6,493 nucleotides of DNA from Candidatus Hecatellales archaeon. Lineage in GTDB: Archaea; Thermoproteota; Bathyarchaeia; Hecatellales; Hecatellaceae. Both the position numbers and the translations under genes were made by a program. Under the pieces are notes generated by a model that was given only the letters and a program-made list of their open reading frames with translations, was not told the origin of the DNA and ran no database searches. The stretch lies in NCBI GenBank assembly GCA_003662485.1, contig QMYD01000062.1, forward strand, positions 1-6,493, read 5' to 3'. Of the stretch, positions 5,806 through 6,493 are shown piece after piece (position 1 is the stretch's first letter; each line of letters begins with the position of its first letter).

Positions 5806-6493
5806 TTGAGGTGCGTTTACGGTCCGGTTCCCTCCTGGAGGCTAGGGCTTTCACTAGGCATTGACCCAGTGGGTCCTCCTAAAACCTGCACCTTCGACTG
5901 CGTTTACTGTCAGCTCGGCCGAACAATCCACAAAATAGGCGGTATAGGAGAGTTTAAACCAAGGGTTTCCATTGAGAAGGTTTTAGGCGACTTAGAGGAG
6001 GCACTTTCCACTGTTAACCTGAGGCGTGTGCGCTATGTCACCTTTTCAGGTTTGGGGGAGCCTACACTCCACCCTCAGCTAGCCGAAATGGTGGAGGAAG
6101 CTAGGAAGCTTACAGGTAAACCCATAGCCATCCTAACCAATTCCTCGCTCATAACCGATGAGCGGGTTTTAAGGGCTCTCCTAAGGTTCGACTTGGTGGT
6201 TGCCAAGCTTGACGCCGCAGACCAAAGGCTTTTCGAAGCCGTGAACAGGCCTGCGAAGGGGTTGAGAATTGAAAGGATCGTGGAGGGGATAGGGAGGCTT
6301 AAGCGTAGAATGGAGGGGAGGCTTGCCATCCAATCCATGTTCTTCCATGGGCCTGGCTTCTCAAACTTTTCAGCTGAGGCTGTTGAGGCCCTAGCCAAAA
6401 CGGTTTCAAGGCTGGAGCCTGACGAGGTTCAGGTGAATACTCCAACAAGGCCTCCAGCTGAGCCTGGGGTTCTCCCCCTAACCTCTAGAGAGC
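5806..6493 (+). CDS. UPF0026-like radical SAM protein (COG0731 type), 3'-truncated
   Basis: 229 codons are visible before the right edge. The N-terminus (RCVYGPVPSWRLGLSLGID, then GPPKTC) is the hallmark of a compact archaeal radical SAM family of unknown reaction, related to the COG0731 group that also includes the tRNA wyosine enzyme Tyw1. Cys28, Cys32 and Cys35 (TCTFDCVYCQLG) form the CX3CX2C cluster site. SGLGEPTLH (81-89), ILTNSSLI (109-116) and VVAKLDAAD (131-139) follow the usual core order. A wyosine role is not claimed. TTG 5806 is the only usual start after the in-frame stop at 5773-5775, and it places the conserved GPVPS motif at residue 6 as expected. The purine-rich AGAGGGAGGG runs straight into the start, so translation may be leaderless or use the AGAGG five bases upstream. 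It is the only plus-strand gene here. Confidence 0.93.
   Translation, partial: MRCVYGPVPSWRLGLSLGIDPVGPPKTCTFDCVYCQLGRTIHKIGGIGEFKPRVSIEKVLGDLEEALSTVNLRRVRYVTFSGLGEPTLHPQLAEMVEEARKLTGKPIAILTNSSLITDERVLRALLRFDLVVAKLDAADQRLFEAVNRPAKGLRIERIVEGIGRLKRRMEGRLAIQSMFFHGPGFSNFSAEAVEALAKTVSRLEPDEVQVNTPTRPPAEPGVLPLTSRE

Noticed and set aside
6075..6398. 107-codon minus-strand ORF
   Set aside because: It lies antisense to the UPF0026-like gene, which carries all the expected radical SAM motifs in the plus frame.

Overview
The window looks archaeal. It holds tightly packed genes with little space between them, TTG/GTG starts in four of six genes, TATA-like boxes about 25 nt upstream of predicted transcript starts, and a T-tract after a stop codon instead of a bacterial hairpin terminator. 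The proteins also fit: a vitamin B12-dependent (class II) ribonucleotide reductase, a UPF0026-type radical SAM protein, a DUF364 protein and a tiny Cys-rich zinc-ribbon protein. Codon use (many AGG, ATA and CTT/TTA-type codons, moderate GC) fits the Thermoproteota/Bathyarchaeia side of the Archaea, but this lineage call is an inference only.

Layout. Minus strand, read from right to left: DUF364/DUF4213 protein (5731-4934), a 504-aa cobalamin-binding-type radical SAM protein (4824-3310), a 52-aa seven-cysteine protein too short for ordinary gene callers (3269-3111), a 331-aa radical SAM protein with a SPASM-like C-terminal cysteine set (3095-2100), and class II ribonucleotide reductase NrdJ (2052 to beyond position 1; its 3' end is outside the window). 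Plus strand: a divergent UPF0026-like radical SAM protein (from TTG 5806, running off the right edge). The gap between the divergent genes (5732-5805) contains a perfect 17-bp inverted repeat and a shared TATA-like element.

Gene relationships. The gaps inside the minus-strand group are 109, 40 and 15 nt. The seven-Cys protein and the 331-aa radical SAM gene therefore almost certainly share a transcript, and the 504-aa gene may join them. NrdJ seems to have its own promoter, embedded in the end of the preceding gene. Three different radical SAM enzymes lie within 4.4 kb. Two proteins (NrdJ and the 504-aa radical SAM protein) are expected to use a corrinoid. The most interesting possibility is that the 504-aa and 331-aa enzymes modify membrane lipids, as known archaeal radical SAM lipid enzymes do. 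The sequence alone does not prove this.

No tRNA, rRNA, CRISPR array, insertion sequence or prophage signal was seen, and no stretch over 300 bases lacks a gene.
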